From assembly GCA_902543485.1 (NCBI GenBank), contig CACBYP010000010.1, forward strand, positions 1 through 39,740: a DNA stretch of 39,740 nucleotides, read 5' to 3'. Both the position numbers and the translations under genes were made by a program. This DNA is from an uncultured Pelagibacteraceae bacterium. Its GTDB lineage: Bacteria > Pseudomonadota > Alphaproteobacteria > Pelagibacterales > Pelagibacteraceae. Below the pieces are notes generated by a model. That model was not told the origin of the DNA. It did no database searches and saw only the letters and a program-made list of their open reading frames with translations. Of the stretch, positions 1-7,655 are shown in pieces. Within the stretch, counting starts at the first letter, position 1. Each line of letters opens with the position of its first letter.

Positions 1-1030
1 TCAAAGCTGGGTTGGAAATTTTCCAGGCGGTTTAGCAATAGCAACTATAGTTTCTTGCAGTATTTTTGCTGCTATATCTGGATCATCAGTGGCTACTGCA
101 GCAACAATCTCAACTGTAGCATTTCCTGCAATGATTAATAGAGGTTATCACAGAAATTTTACTTTAGGTATTTTAGCAGCGGGTGGAACTTTAGGGATTT
201 TAATTCCTCCATCAATTCCAATGATTGTTTATGCATTTGTTGTTGAAGAGTCTGTACTAAGTATGTTTCTTGCAGGAATTGGGCCAGGAATAGTTTTAGC
301 ATTATTTTTTATTATCTTTTCGGTTTTTTACGTAAAATTTTTTAATAAAGAAGTTCAAAATGTATCCAGTACTTTAGAAGAAAAAATTAAATACACAAAA
401 AGAGGTTTGCCAATATTATTAATGGCCTTCATCATGCTAGGTGGAATTTATGCTGGAATTTATACACCAACAGAAGCAGGTGGTATTGGTTTTTTAATAT
501 CATTTATCTATGTTGTGGCTAAAAAAAGATTAGATTTTAAAGGTTTTATCGAAGCTGGTTTGGAGACAATGAAAACTACAGTTACTATATTTATAATTAT
601 TGCAGGAGCTAAAGTTTTTGGTAAAGCAATTTCTCTTTATAGAATTCCTCAAGATTTATCATCTTTCATAGTTACTAATATTAATGAGACTGGTTTATTT
701 ATACTTGTTGTTTGTATTACTTTGTTAATCTTAGGATTTATAATGGAAACTCTTTCATTAATTTTAATCATGATGCCTATATTTTCGATTTCAATCGCTG
801 CAATGAATATTGATTTAATTTGGTTTGGAATAATTTTTACACTAATGATTGAGTGTGCATTAATTACACCACCCGTTGGACTAAATATTTATGTTCTCCA
901 AGCAATTGGTAAAGCAAAAATGTCAGAAATAGCTAAAGGTGTGATACCTTTTGTCATTATAATGTTATTTACAGTATTTGTTATTTACTTATTCCCTGAC
1001 CTAGCATTATATATACCTTTTAAATTATAA
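1..1030 (+). CDS. dctM: TRAP transporter large permease (DctM type), 3' part
   Basis: Large membrane subunit of a TRAP (tripartite ATP-independent periplasmic) transporter, which imports carboxylates or related acids using an ion gradient and a periplasmic binding protein. The reading frame is open from base 2, so the 5' end lies outside the window; an internal GTG at 89 is not the real start. The visible part has the serine/glycine/alanine-rich stretch ISGSSVATAA typical of the family, then GGTLGILIPPSIPMIV, and many hydrophobic segments up to the C-terminus. About 343 residues are present, roughly 80% of the usual 425-440. The lyase gene starts 2 bp after its stop, so the two are probably cotranscribed and the lyase may act on the imported acid. 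The binding protein and small permease would be upstream. The substrate cannot be read from this part. Confidence 0.93.
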   Translation, partial: QSWVGNFPGGLAIATIVSCSIFAAISGSSVATAATISTVAFPAMINRGYHRNFTLGILAAGGTLGILIPPSIPMIVYAFVVEESVLSMFLAGIGPGIVLALFFIIFSVFYVKFFNKEVQNVSSTLEEKIKYTKRGLPILLMAFIMLGGIYAGIYTPTEAGGIGFLISFIYVVAKKRLDFKGFIEAGLETMKTTVTIFIIIAGAKVFGKAISLYRIPQDLSSFIVTNINETGLFILVVCITLLILGFIMETLSLILIMMPIFSISIAAMNIDLIWFGIIFTLMIECALITPPVGLNIYVLQAIGKAKMSEIAKGVIPFVIIMLFTVFVIYLFPDLALYIPFKL

Positions 1031-1032
1031 AT

Positions 1033-1908
1033 ATGTTTTCAAAAATAAAATCAAAAGATAAAGCAGAACAATTAAGACAATTATTAAATGGACCAGAAAT
1101 AATTGTAATGCCTGGATGCTTTGATGCATTATCAGCAAAATTAATTGAAAGAGAAGGTTTGAAAGTTGGATTTATGTCTGGCTTCAGTGTTTCATCTACA
1201 AAGCTTGGTATGCCGGACACAGGTTTAATTTCTTTTTCTGAAATGGCAGAACAAGTAAGAAATATATGTAATGCTACATCAATTCCAATAATATTTGATG
1301 GGGATACTGGATATGGAAATTCAGTGAACGTATTTAGAACTGTAAGAGGATACGCGGATGCAGGAGCAGCTGGTGTGATGATTGAAGACCAAAAGTGGCC
1401 AAAAAAATGTGGTCACACAAAGGGTAAAGATGTTGTCGATCTTGATGAAGCAAACTCAAGAATTAAAGCTGCGGTGGATGCAAGAGAATATGGAAATAAA
1501 GATATCTTAATAATGGCAAGAACTGATGCCATAGCAACTAGAGGATTAGATGATGCAATTAAAAGAATGCAATCATTTTCAAAACTTGGTGTTGATATTT
1601 TATTTATTGAAGCTGTTAAAAATAAAGAAGATATGAAAAGAATTATCAAAGAAGTTCCAGGTCATCATATGTTAAATTTGATCGAAGATGGTGAAACCCC
1701 ATTATTAGAAATTAATGAAATAGAGGAAATTGGTTATAAAATTGCTGTAATGCCTCTAACCCTAATGAGTGCATCAGTAAAAACGATGCAAGAATGTTTG
1801 AATAATATGAAAAATAAAGTTTATAATAAAAATGTTTCTAAATTTTCAGACTTAAGAGATATAGTTGGCTTCAACGAATATTACGATATTGAAGACAAAT
1901 ATAAATAA
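1033..1908 (+). CDS. isocitrate lyase/PEP mutase family lyase (methylisocitrate or dimethylmalate lyase-like)
   Basis: A 291-residue TIM-barrel enzyme of the isocitrate lyase/phosphoenolpyruvate mutase superfamily. Visible motifs are the metal-binding DGDTGYG (residues 89-95), IEDQ (117-120) and the catalytic loop KKCGH (124-128), whose Cys is the general acid in isocitrate and methylisocitrate lyases. The Cys argues for C-C bond lyase activity on a 2-hydroxy-dicarboxylate (2-methylisocitrate, 2,3-dimethylmalate or similar) rather than phosphonate mutase chemistry. Length matches PrpB-type lyases (about 290), not the longer isocitrate lyase AceA. No prpC or prpD homologue is adjacent, so a propionate methylcitrate-cycle role is not supported here. 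It lies 2 bp after a TRAP permease and overlaps the next gene by 1 bp (TAATG). The exact substrate is unknown. Confidence 0.85.
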   Translation: MFSKIKSKDKAEQLRQLLNGPEIIVMPGCFDALSAKLIEREGLKVGFMSGFSVSSTKLGMPDTGLISFSEMAEQVRNICNATSIPIIFDGDTGYGNSVNVFRTVRGYADAGAAGVMIEDQKWPKKCGHTKGKDVVDLDEANSRIKAAVDAREYGNKDILIMARTDAIATRGLDDAIKRMQSFSKLGVDILFIEAVKNKEDMKRIIKEVPGHHMLNLIEDGETPLLEINEIEEIGYKIAVMPLTLMSASVKTMQECLNNMKNKVYNKNVSKFSDLRDIVGFNEYYDIEDKYK

Positions 1909-2129
1909 TGTTTCCAAAAAAATTTTCTAAAATTCTTTTCATTTTTTTTATGGGTTTAGGAATGAGTTTGTTAATGACCCTAATTATCACATTTATAAAT
2001 ACAGGTTTTGATGAATTTTATTATAAAAGATTTTTCAAAGCTTGGTCTATTAGTTTGCCAGTTGCATTAGTTGCAACGACTTTTGTTGCACCATTGGTTA
2101 ATAAATTAGTGGAAAAAATTACTAAATAG
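1908..2129 (+). CDS. DUF2798 family small membrane protein
   Basis: A 73-residue protein with two predicted transmembrane segments, roughly residues 8-30 and 44-66, and positively charged ends. The first helix with MGLGMSLLMTLIITFINTG and the overall size match the DUF2798 family as I know it; its molecular function is not established. The start codon overlaps the stop of the preceding lyase gene (TAATG), so translation is likely coupled and it belongs to the same TRAP/lyase operon. Nothing in the sequence indicates a substrate. It could be an accessory subunit for transport or simply a passenger gene. Confidence 0.75.
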   Translation: MFPKKFSKILFIFFMGLGMSLLMTLIITFINTGFDEFYYKRFFKAWSISLPVALVATTFVAPLVNKLVEKITK

Positions 2130-2141
2130 AGAGGATGTCAT

Positions 2142-3056
2142 ATGAGTGAAAATATAGCTTTTATAGGAGTTGGTAATATGGGAAACCCGATGGCCTGTAA
2201 TTTAAAAAATGCTGGGAAAAAAGTTAAGGTTTTTGATGTTTCTAAAGAGATGATTGATAAAGCCATTGAAAATAATCTTGATGTTGAGAAGGATTTTGGA
2301 AAACTAATCAATAGTGAAACGTCTGTAGTAATCACTATGTTACCCGAGGGAAAACATTCAAAAGAAGTTTATTTAAAAGAAAATGGTGTTCTAGATAAAG
2401 TTTCTAAAAATTGTCTACTAATAGATTGTTCAACAATCGATATAAATACCTCTAAAGAAATAGGAAAGAAAGCAAATGAAAAAGGTATTAAGATGATTGA
2501 TGCACCAGTAAGTGGTGGTGTGATGGGTGCACAAAAAGCAACTTTAAATATTATGGTTGGTGGATCAAATGATGCATTTAATCAAGCTTTACCTATTTTA
2601 AAATTAATGGGTAAAAATATTTATCATGCTGGAGAGATAGGAAGCGGAAACGGTGCAAAGATTTGTAACAACATGTCTCTTGGAATAACAATGATTGCTG
2701 CTTCAGAGTCATTAATGTTAGCAAGAAGATTGAATATAGATATAAAGAAAGTTCATGAAATTATGAAAAATGCTTCTGGAAATAGTTGGCCTATTTCAGT
2801 TTATCCACCTTTACCTGGATTAATTGAAGGAACTCCATCTAACAATAAATATAAGCCGGGCTTTTCTGCAGGTATGATGAACAAAGATTTAAAACTTGCA
2901 AATGAATGTGCTAAAAATGCAAATGCATCTACTCCATTAGGAGAGATGGCATTAGAAATATATTCAAAGTTTTGTGAGGATGGAAACAGTTCGAAAGATT
3001 TTTCTGCTATATCAAAGGTAATTGGTGGAGATGCTTGGGATTATCCAATAGAATAA
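2142..3056 (+). CDS. mmsB: 3-hydroxyisobutyrate dehydrogenase-like oxidoreductase
   Basis: A 304-residue beta-hydroxyacid dehydrogenase. The N-terminal Rossmann motif GVGNMGNPMA (residues 9-18) binds NAD(P), the substrate motif DAPVSGG spans 120-126, and the catalytic lysine is K173 within GNGAKICNN, with N177 after it. The C-terminal stretches GNSWPISVY and KPGFSAGMMNKDL resemble valine-pathway 3-hydroxyisobutyrate dehydrogenases (MmsB), which oxidise 3-hydroxyisobutyrate to methylmalonate semialdehyde. A good ribosome-binding site (GAGG at 2132-2135) precedes the ATG. No MmsA or other valine-pathway gene is adjacent, so oxidation of a different 3-hydroxy acid linked to the upstream TRAP system and lyase is also possible. 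The gene ends directly against the convergent DUF924 gene with no base between. Confidence 0.85.
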   Translation: MSENIAFIGVGNMGNPMACNLKNAGKKVKVFDVSKEMIDKAIENNLDVEKDFGKLINSETSVVITMLPEGKHSKEVYLKENGVLDKVSKNCLLIDCSTIDINTSKEIGKKANEKGIKMIDAPVSGGVMGAQKATLNIMVGGSNDAFNQALPILKLMGKNIYHAGEIGSGNGAKICNNMSLGITMIAASESLMLARRLNIDIKKVHEIMKNASGNSWPISVYPPLPGLIEGTPSNNKYKPGFSAGMMNKDLKLANECAKNANASTPLGEMALEIYSKFCEDGNSSKDFSAISKVIGGDAWDYPIE

Positions 3057-3629
3057 TTACCAAGAGGAATTTGGACTCTCCAAAAATTTTAACTCATCTG
3101 GTGTAGATTTTCTCCCCATAACTTTATTTCGATGAGGATATCTATGAAATCGTTTAATTGCAGCGGTATGATCTTTCCAAAATTTTTTTATTTCATTATA
3201 GTTTGGATGATTAAATAAATAGTTATCCAACAATTTATATGCTCTATCATGATCTATAACTTCTTCACTGTGGATGTATGGCAATAGCATGAAAAAACGT
3301 TGATATTCATCCATTTGATCAAGATACCCGTTATAGACTGCATCATTTACAATCAGTCTTGCTTTATGATCAAACTCAAAAGCTTTTTTATCATCTCTAT
3401 ATAAATTTCTTGAAAATTGATCCAATAAAATAACTAAAGCTAGAGTGCTTAATGGTTCATCTTGCCAATCATCATATTCATTTAAAGTAGCTTTTTCATG
3501 ATCATCTTTGAATTTGTCTCTAATCAATTGATCAAAATTATCATCTCTTTTAAATCGCTTTTCAACGACCATATCATCAAACCAAAAATCTAATATTGCT
3601 TTGGCTCTATCATTCATAAACTTTGTCAA
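3057..3629 (-). CDS. DUF924 family protein
   Basis: A 190-residue soluble protein recognised as DUF924 by the opening ILDFWFDD, the central ILLDQFSRNLYR and the FEFDHKA segment; the family has an all-helical TPR-like fold and no established biochemical role. There is no signal peptide or membrane segment. Its start overlaps the end of the AhpD-like gene upstream by 20 bp, so it is almost certainly cotranslated with it as the last gene of the peptide ABC operon. The protein has usual family length and looks intact. DUF924 genes occur widely in Proteobacteria, and the link with peptide transport here is inferred from position only. Confidence 0.8.
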   Translation of the reverse strand: MTKFMNDRAKAILDFWFDDMVVEKRFKRDDNFDQLIRDKFKDDHEKATLNEYDDWQDEPLSTLALVILLDQFSRNLYRDDKKAFEFDHKARLIVNDAVYNGYLDQMDEYQRFFMLLPYIHSEEVIDHDRAYKLLDNYLFNHPNYNEIKKFWKDHTAAIKRFHRYPHRNKVMGRKSTPDELKFLESPNSSW

Positions 3630-4002
3630 CTTTTACCTGATATGATTCAACAAGTCTGTTAGTTTCATTTGCCATTGCAACAACTGCAATAAGTTCGCTT
3701 AACATCTCTGTAGTAGCACCTTTAGATTTAGCAGCGATACTGTGAGATTTAATACAATACTCACAACTATTTGTCATTGAAACTGCAACATAAATAAGCT
3801 CTTTTGTCATTTCATCCAAAGCACCTTTTTTCATCACTTGCTGTATAGAAGTCCAAGTTCTCTCTAAAGTTTCTGGGTTGTTGGCTAACATTTTCCAAAA
3901 ATTGTTTATGTAGTCTGTATTTCTTTTCTTTTTTATATCTTCAAATACCTCTTTCACTTTTCCTGTAGCATCAGCTTCTTCAATCATATTAAAAACTGCC
4001 AT
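3610..4002 (-). CDS. carboxymuconolactone decarboxylase / AhpD-like protein
   Basis: A 130-residue helical protein of the carboxymuconolactone decarboxylase superfamily. The signature CEYCIKSH has cysteines C80 and C83 and histidine H87, the redox-active CxxC...H arrangement of AhpD-type alkylhydroperoxidase proteins, so a thiol-disulfide role is likelier than lactone decarboxylation. Length suits the family. The start is fixed by an excellent ribosome-binding site immediately upstream (TAAGGAGGTGAA directly before ATG), whose TAA is the stop codon of the ABC ATPase gene. It overlaps the DUF924 gene by 20 bp. The reductant and the physiological substrate cannot be told from sequence; detoxification of peroxides is the family precedent, not something shown here. 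Confidence 0.85.
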   Translation of the reverse strand: MAVFNMIEEADATGKVKEVFEDIKKKRNTDYINNFWKMLANNPETLERTWTSIQQVMKKGALDEMTKELIYVAVSMTNSCEYCIKSHSIAAKSKGATTEMLSELIAVVAMANETNRLVESYQVKVDKVYE

Positions 4003-4014
4003 TTCACCTCCTTA
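4003..4014 (-). promoter_or_regulatory. near-perfect Shine-Dalgarno fused to upstream stop codon
   Basis: On the minus strand the sequence TAAGGAGGTGAA runs straight into the ATG of the AhpD-like gene. The TAA is the stop of the fused ABC ATPase gene, and AGGAGGTGA is close to a full complement of the 16S 3' end. This suggests efficient reinitiation after the ATPase and stronger translation of this short gene than of its operon neighbours, most of which lack a clear Shine-Dalgarno. Confidence 0.75.
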
Positions 4015-5694
4015 ATTGTAAATTGTTTCTATTTTAGGCATTAATCTTAATAATTCCTTAGTATATTCATGATTTGGATTTTTAAACAACTCTTCCGTCT
4101 CAGACACTTCGCATAGTTTTCCATTCCTTAAAACTCCAATATCATCACACATTTGTCGAACAACTGGTAGATCATGACTTATAAAAAGGATAGTTAAATT
4201 AAGTTGTTCTTGTAAATCTTTAAGTAAATTTAGTATTTGAGCCTGAATACTCACATCCAAAGCAGATGTTGGCTCATCACAAACTAATAACCTTGGTTTT
4301 GTTGCTAATGCTCTTGCAATAGAAATTCTTTGTCTTTGTCCACCTGAAAACTCATGAGGATATCTTTCGGCTGAAGACTTGGATAACTCTACCGAGTCTA
4401 AGAGGTCATTTATATACTCATTTAATTGGTTAGAGCTAATATTTGCATCATGTAACTTTATAGGTTCAGCAATGATATCTTTAACCTTAAGCCTACCATT
4501 CAACGAAGAGTAGGGATCTTGGAATATCATTTGAATTTGTTTTCTAAATTTAAGTAATTCTTTGTTACTTTTTATATTATTAATACATACATCATCAAAA
4601 TAAATTTCACCTGAGGTGGGTTTAAATAAATTAACAATCATTTTTGCAATTGTAGTTTTTCCACTGCCACTTTCACCAACAAGTCCAAAAGATTTTCCTT
4701 CTTGTATATTAAATGAAACAGTATCAACTGCTAATACATTATTTTGAGACTTTTCTGTAAAAAAACCTTCATTAAAAGTTTTACAAAGATTTTTTATTTG
4801 AACTAAATCTTTTTTTAAAATCTCTCTTTTATTCCATCTATTTAAAATTTTTAAATTAATATTTTCCTGGTTATTATTTTCTTTTTCTATAATTTTAAAT
4901 CTGGATATCTTTTTATTTGTGGGAGGAACAGAACTAACTAAACTTTTTGTATAAGTTTCTTTTGGTTCTGTTAATATTTGCTTTGTTGTTCCCAATTCTA
5001 CCAAATTACCATTTTTCATTACAGCAACTCTATTGGTAGTCTCTGCTATAACTCCCATATCATGTGTAATTAATATAACTGCTAAATTTCTTTCTTTGGT
5101 TAGCTTTTTGATAAGTTCTAATATTTGTGATTGTATTGATACATCAAGTGCGGTTGTGGGCTCATCTGCAATTAACAACTCTGGTTCACAACATAGAGAA
5201 AGTGATATAACAACCCTTTGTCTCATACCTCCTGAAAATTGATGAGGATAATCATTAAATCTTTTTTCAGCATCTTTTATACCTACTTCTTTTAAAAGAT
5301 TTATTGATTTTTCTTTTGCTTCTGAGTTACTGAGGTTTAGATGAGTTTGGATTGTTTCAATAAGTTGTTGTCCAATTGTTAAGATAGGATTTAAAGATGT
5401 CTGAGGATCTTGAAAAATAAATCCGATTTTTTTTCCTCTTAAACTTAGAATATTTTTTTTATTTTCATGAATATTTATATCACTTAAATAAATTGATCCT
5501 TCAGATACTTTCCCTGGTTCATCAATTAAATCAATTATTGCATTTGCTACAGTACTTTTCCCAGACCCAGATTCCCCAACTAATCCTACAATTTCGCCTC
5601 TTCTTATCTCAATATTAATATCTTTTGCTGCATGAACCGTCTCTTTTCTCAATTTATAATCCACACTTAAATTTTGTATTTTTAAAAAACTCAT
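4012..5694 (-). CDS. peptide-type ABC transporter, fused double ATPase (DppD-DppF-like)
   Basis: A 560-residue cytoplasmic protein holding two complete ABC ATPase domains, equivalent to DppD and DppF joined in one chain as in GsiA or YejF. Domain one has Walker A GESGSGKST (about 40-48), signature FSGGMRQR (about 153) and Walker B LLIADEPTTALD. Domain two begins near residue 294, with GESGSGKTT near 338, signature FSGGQRQR and LLVCDEPTSALD. The oligopeptide C-terminal extension of domain one, with the VSSVPP segment, is present. It powers uptake through the two adjacent permeases. The gene overlaps the upstream permease by 4 bp. Both domains look catalytically intact. Substrate could be a peptide, glutathione or another ligand of this transporter class. 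Confidence 0.93.
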   Translation of the reverse strand: MSFLKIQNLSVDYKLRKETVHAAKDINIEIRRGEIVGLVGESGSGKSTVANAIIDLIDEPGKVSEGSIYLSDINIHENKKNILSLRGKKIGFIFQDPQTSLNPILTIGQQLIETIQTHLNLSNSEAKEKSINLLKEVGIKDAEKRFNDYPHQFSGGMRQRVVISLSLCCEPELLIADEPTTALDVSIQSQILELIKKLTKERNLAVILITHDMGVIAETTNRVAVMKNGNLVELGTTKQILTEPKETYTKSLVSSVPPTNKKISRFKIIEKENNNQENINLKILNRWNKREILKKDLVQIKNLCKTFNEGFFTEKSQNNVLAVDTVSFNIQEGKSFGLVGESGSGKTTIAKMIVNLFKPTSGEIYFDDVCINNIKSNKELLKFRKQIQMIFQDPYSSLNGRLKVKDIIAEPIKLHDANISSNQLNEYINDLLDSVELSKSSAERYPHEFSGGQRQRISIARALATKPRLLVCDEPTSALDVSIQAQILNLLKDLQEQLNLTILFISHDLPVVRQMCDDIGVLRNGKLCEVSETEELFKNPNHEYTKELLRLMPKIETIYN

Positions 5695-6620
5695 TTTTTC
5701 AATTTAGGATTAAGTGTGTCTCTCATCCAGTCTCCTAATAGATTAATGGAAAAAGCTAAAACAACTAAGAATATTGCTGGGAAAAAGGTAATCCACCACT
5801 CACCAGAAAATAAAAAGTCATTTCCAAGTCTAATTAAAGTTCCTAAAGAAGGAGTAGTTGGAGGAACGCCAACACCCAAGAAACTAAGTGTAGCCTCTGC
5901 AATGATTGCTAATGCAAGACCTATAGTTCCTATAACAAGAACTGGTCTCATTATATTTGGAAGAATATGCTTAAACATTACTATAAAATTAGAAACTCCA
6001 ATAATTGTTGAAGCTGAAACATAATCTTTATTTTTTTCAACTAAAGTTGCTGCTCTTGATACTCTTGCAAACTGTGGCCACTCTGAAATACCAATTGCAA
6101 AAATTAAAACATATATTGCCATCTCGTCATGAAGTTCACGCGAAATTATACCTCGTGCAATACCATCAACCAGAAGTGCCATCAAAATACTTGGAACCGT
6201 TAACTGAACATCAGTTAATCGCATAACAATCATTTCATACTTGCCACCAAAAAAACCAGCAGTAAGACCTAATCCAACTCCTAAAATTAAACTAAATAAA
6301 ATTGCTGAGAAACCAACAATCAAAGATATTCTAGATCCATAAAGAATAGTTGATAACATATCTCTTCCTTGTCCGTCAGTACCAAGTAAAAATTCTACTT
6401 TTCCATCACTAGTCCAAGATGGTGGAGTGAATGCATCCATTAAAGATAAAGATGATGGATCGAATGGATTATAAGGTGTGATAAATTCTACAAAAAATGA
6501 ACAGAAAAATATTATTACTAATAAAATCGATGAAACTATTGCTGTAGGAGATTTTATAAAACTAAAATAAATTTCACTATCTTTTATTTTATCCCAAGTT
6601 GTTAAAGCTTTATTATCCAC
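5691..6620 (-). CDS. peptide-type ABC transporter permease (DppC-like)
   Basis: A 309-residue inner-membrane permease with about six transmembrane segments. The N-terminal region has the long first periplasmic loop with LGTDGQGRDMLS, a hallmark of the DppC/OppC subfamily, and the C-terminal cytoplasmic EAA-type loop with ATIIGVSNFIVMFKHILPN contacts the ATPase. The typical ending LGDWMRDTLNPKLKK is present. It pairs with the DppB-like permease, whose 3' end it overlaps by 8 bp, and overlaps the ATPase gene by 4 bp, so the three membrane-complex genes are tightly coupled. Length is normal for the family. Nothing unusual is seen. Confidence 0.92.
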   Translation of the reverse strand: MDNKALTTWDKIKDSEIYFSFIKSPTAIVSSILLVIIFFCSFFVEFITPYNPFDPSSLSLMDAFTPPSWTSDGKVEFLLGTDGQGRDMLSTILYGSRISLIVGFSAILFSLILGVGLGLTAGFFGGKYEMIVMRLTDVQLTVPSILMALLVDGIARGIISRELHDEMAIYVLIFAIGISEWPQFARVSRAATLVEKNKDYVSASTIIGVSNFIVMFKHILPNIMRPVLVIGTIGLALAIIAEATLSFLGVGVPPTTPSLGTLIRLGNDFLFSGEWWITFFPAIFLVVLAFSINLLGDWMRDTLNPKLKK

Positions 6621-7596
6621 TAGCTGAATCTCCTTTAACTCTAATTCTTGGGTCTATAAAGTAATACAAGATATCGACTATAAAATTTATCATTACAAAA
6701 ACGAATGCTATAAATACTAAATATGCTGACATAATTGGAATATCTACAAACTGAACAGCTTGAATGAAAAGAAATCCCATACCTGGCCATTGAAATACTG
6801 TTTCCGTAATAATTGAAAATGCAATTAATGTTCCAATATTTATACCAGCAATAGTTATTACTGGAATTAGTCCATTTTTAAGTGCGTGCTTATAATTAAT
6901 GCTTTTTTCATTAATACCTCTGGCTCTTGCGAACTTTATGTAATCAGTCTGAAGTATTTCCATCATTTCAGCTCTAACGAGTCTGATTATATAAGTCATT
7001 TGAAAAAGGCTTAAAGTAACTGATGGTAATATAATTGCTTTTAAACCTGATATGGTTAAAAAGCCTGTCGACCAAAATCCTAGATCTACAACCTCACCTC
7101 TTCCAAAAGATGGTAGAACACCCAATATAACTGCAAAAAGATAAATAAATAAAATGCCAATTACAAAAGTTGGAAGAGAAACACCTAATAATGAAATTGC
7201 TAGTATAAAATCACTCAAAAAACTTTTTCTTTTTATGCCTGTATATACTCCTAATAAAGTACCTGAAACCAATGCAATTAGAGCAGATATTAAAACTAAT
7301 TCAATTGTTGCCGGTAATCTTTCAATTATTAATTCTGATACAGGTCTTCTTAATTGATAAGATATTCCAAATTCTCCTTTTGAAGCATTGATTATAAACC
7401 TAGTAAATTGTACATGAATTGGGTCCATTAAACCCAAAGTTTCTCTCAACTCAGCTCTTTCTTCATCTGATGTTTCCTCACCCACCATGTTATTTATTGG
7501 ATCTCCTACAAAATTAAAAAGGGAGAAAGATACAAAAGCTACGACAAGCATAACCATTGCAGATTGAAACAATCGTTTAAAAAAATACTTTATCAA
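6613..7596 (-). CDS. peptide-type ABC transporter permease (DppB-like)
   Basis: A 327-residue inner-membrane permease with about six transmembrane helices. DppB/OppB features include the opening MIKYFFKRLFQSAMVMLVV, the early loop GDPINNMVGEETSDEE, the EAA-type loop around ARARGINEKSINYKHALKN that docks on the ATPase, and the final DILYYFIDPRIRVK. It forms the transport pore with the DppC-like protein. It is the first gene after the binding-protein gene, separated by 59 bp that carry a strong hairpin, so its expression is probably set below that of the binding protein. No clear Shine-Dalgarno is seen before its ATG. Confidence 0.92.
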   Translation of the reverse strand: MIKYFFKRLFQSAMVMLVVAFVSFSLFNFVGDPINNMVGEETSDEERAELRETLGLMDPIHVQFTRFIINASKGEFGISYQLRRPVSELIIERLPATIELVLISALIALVSGTLLGVYTGIKRKSFLSDFILAISLLGVSLPTFVIGILFIYLFAVILGVLPSFGRGEVVDLGFWSTGFLTISGLKAIILPSVTLSLFQMTYIIRLVRAEMMEILQTDYIKFARARGINEKSINYKHALKNGLIPVITIAGINIGTLIAFSIITETVFQWPGMGFLFIQAVQFVDIPIMSAYLVFIAFVFVMINFIVDILYYFIDPRIRVKGDSASG

Positions 7597-7616
7597 TTTA
7601 TGAAATTTTATTTTTA

Positions 7617-7646
7617 TACAAGCCCTTTAATTAAAAAGGGCTTGTA
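7617..7646 (-). terminator. hairpin between binding-protein gene and permease genes
   Basis: A 12-bp perfect inverted repeat: TACAAGCCCTTT at 7617-7628, loop AATTAA, and AAAGGGCTTGTA at 7635-7646. It begins 10 bp after the binding-protein stop codon in the direction of transcription. The 3' side on the minus strand is AT-rich (TAAAAATAAAATTT) but not a clean U run, so it may be a leaky terminator or an RNA-end stabiliser of the binding-protein message rather than a full stop. Confidence 0.75.
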
Positions 7647-7655
7647 ATAAATTAT

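Noticed and set aside
89..91. GTG start for the first gene
   Set aside because: The frame is open with conserved DctM sequence back to the first base, so the gene is cut by the window edge.
5033..5242. Open frames opposite the ABC ATPase and similar antisense frames throughout
   Set aside because: They lie fully inside conserved genes on the other strand, have no recognisable motifs and no ribosome sites.
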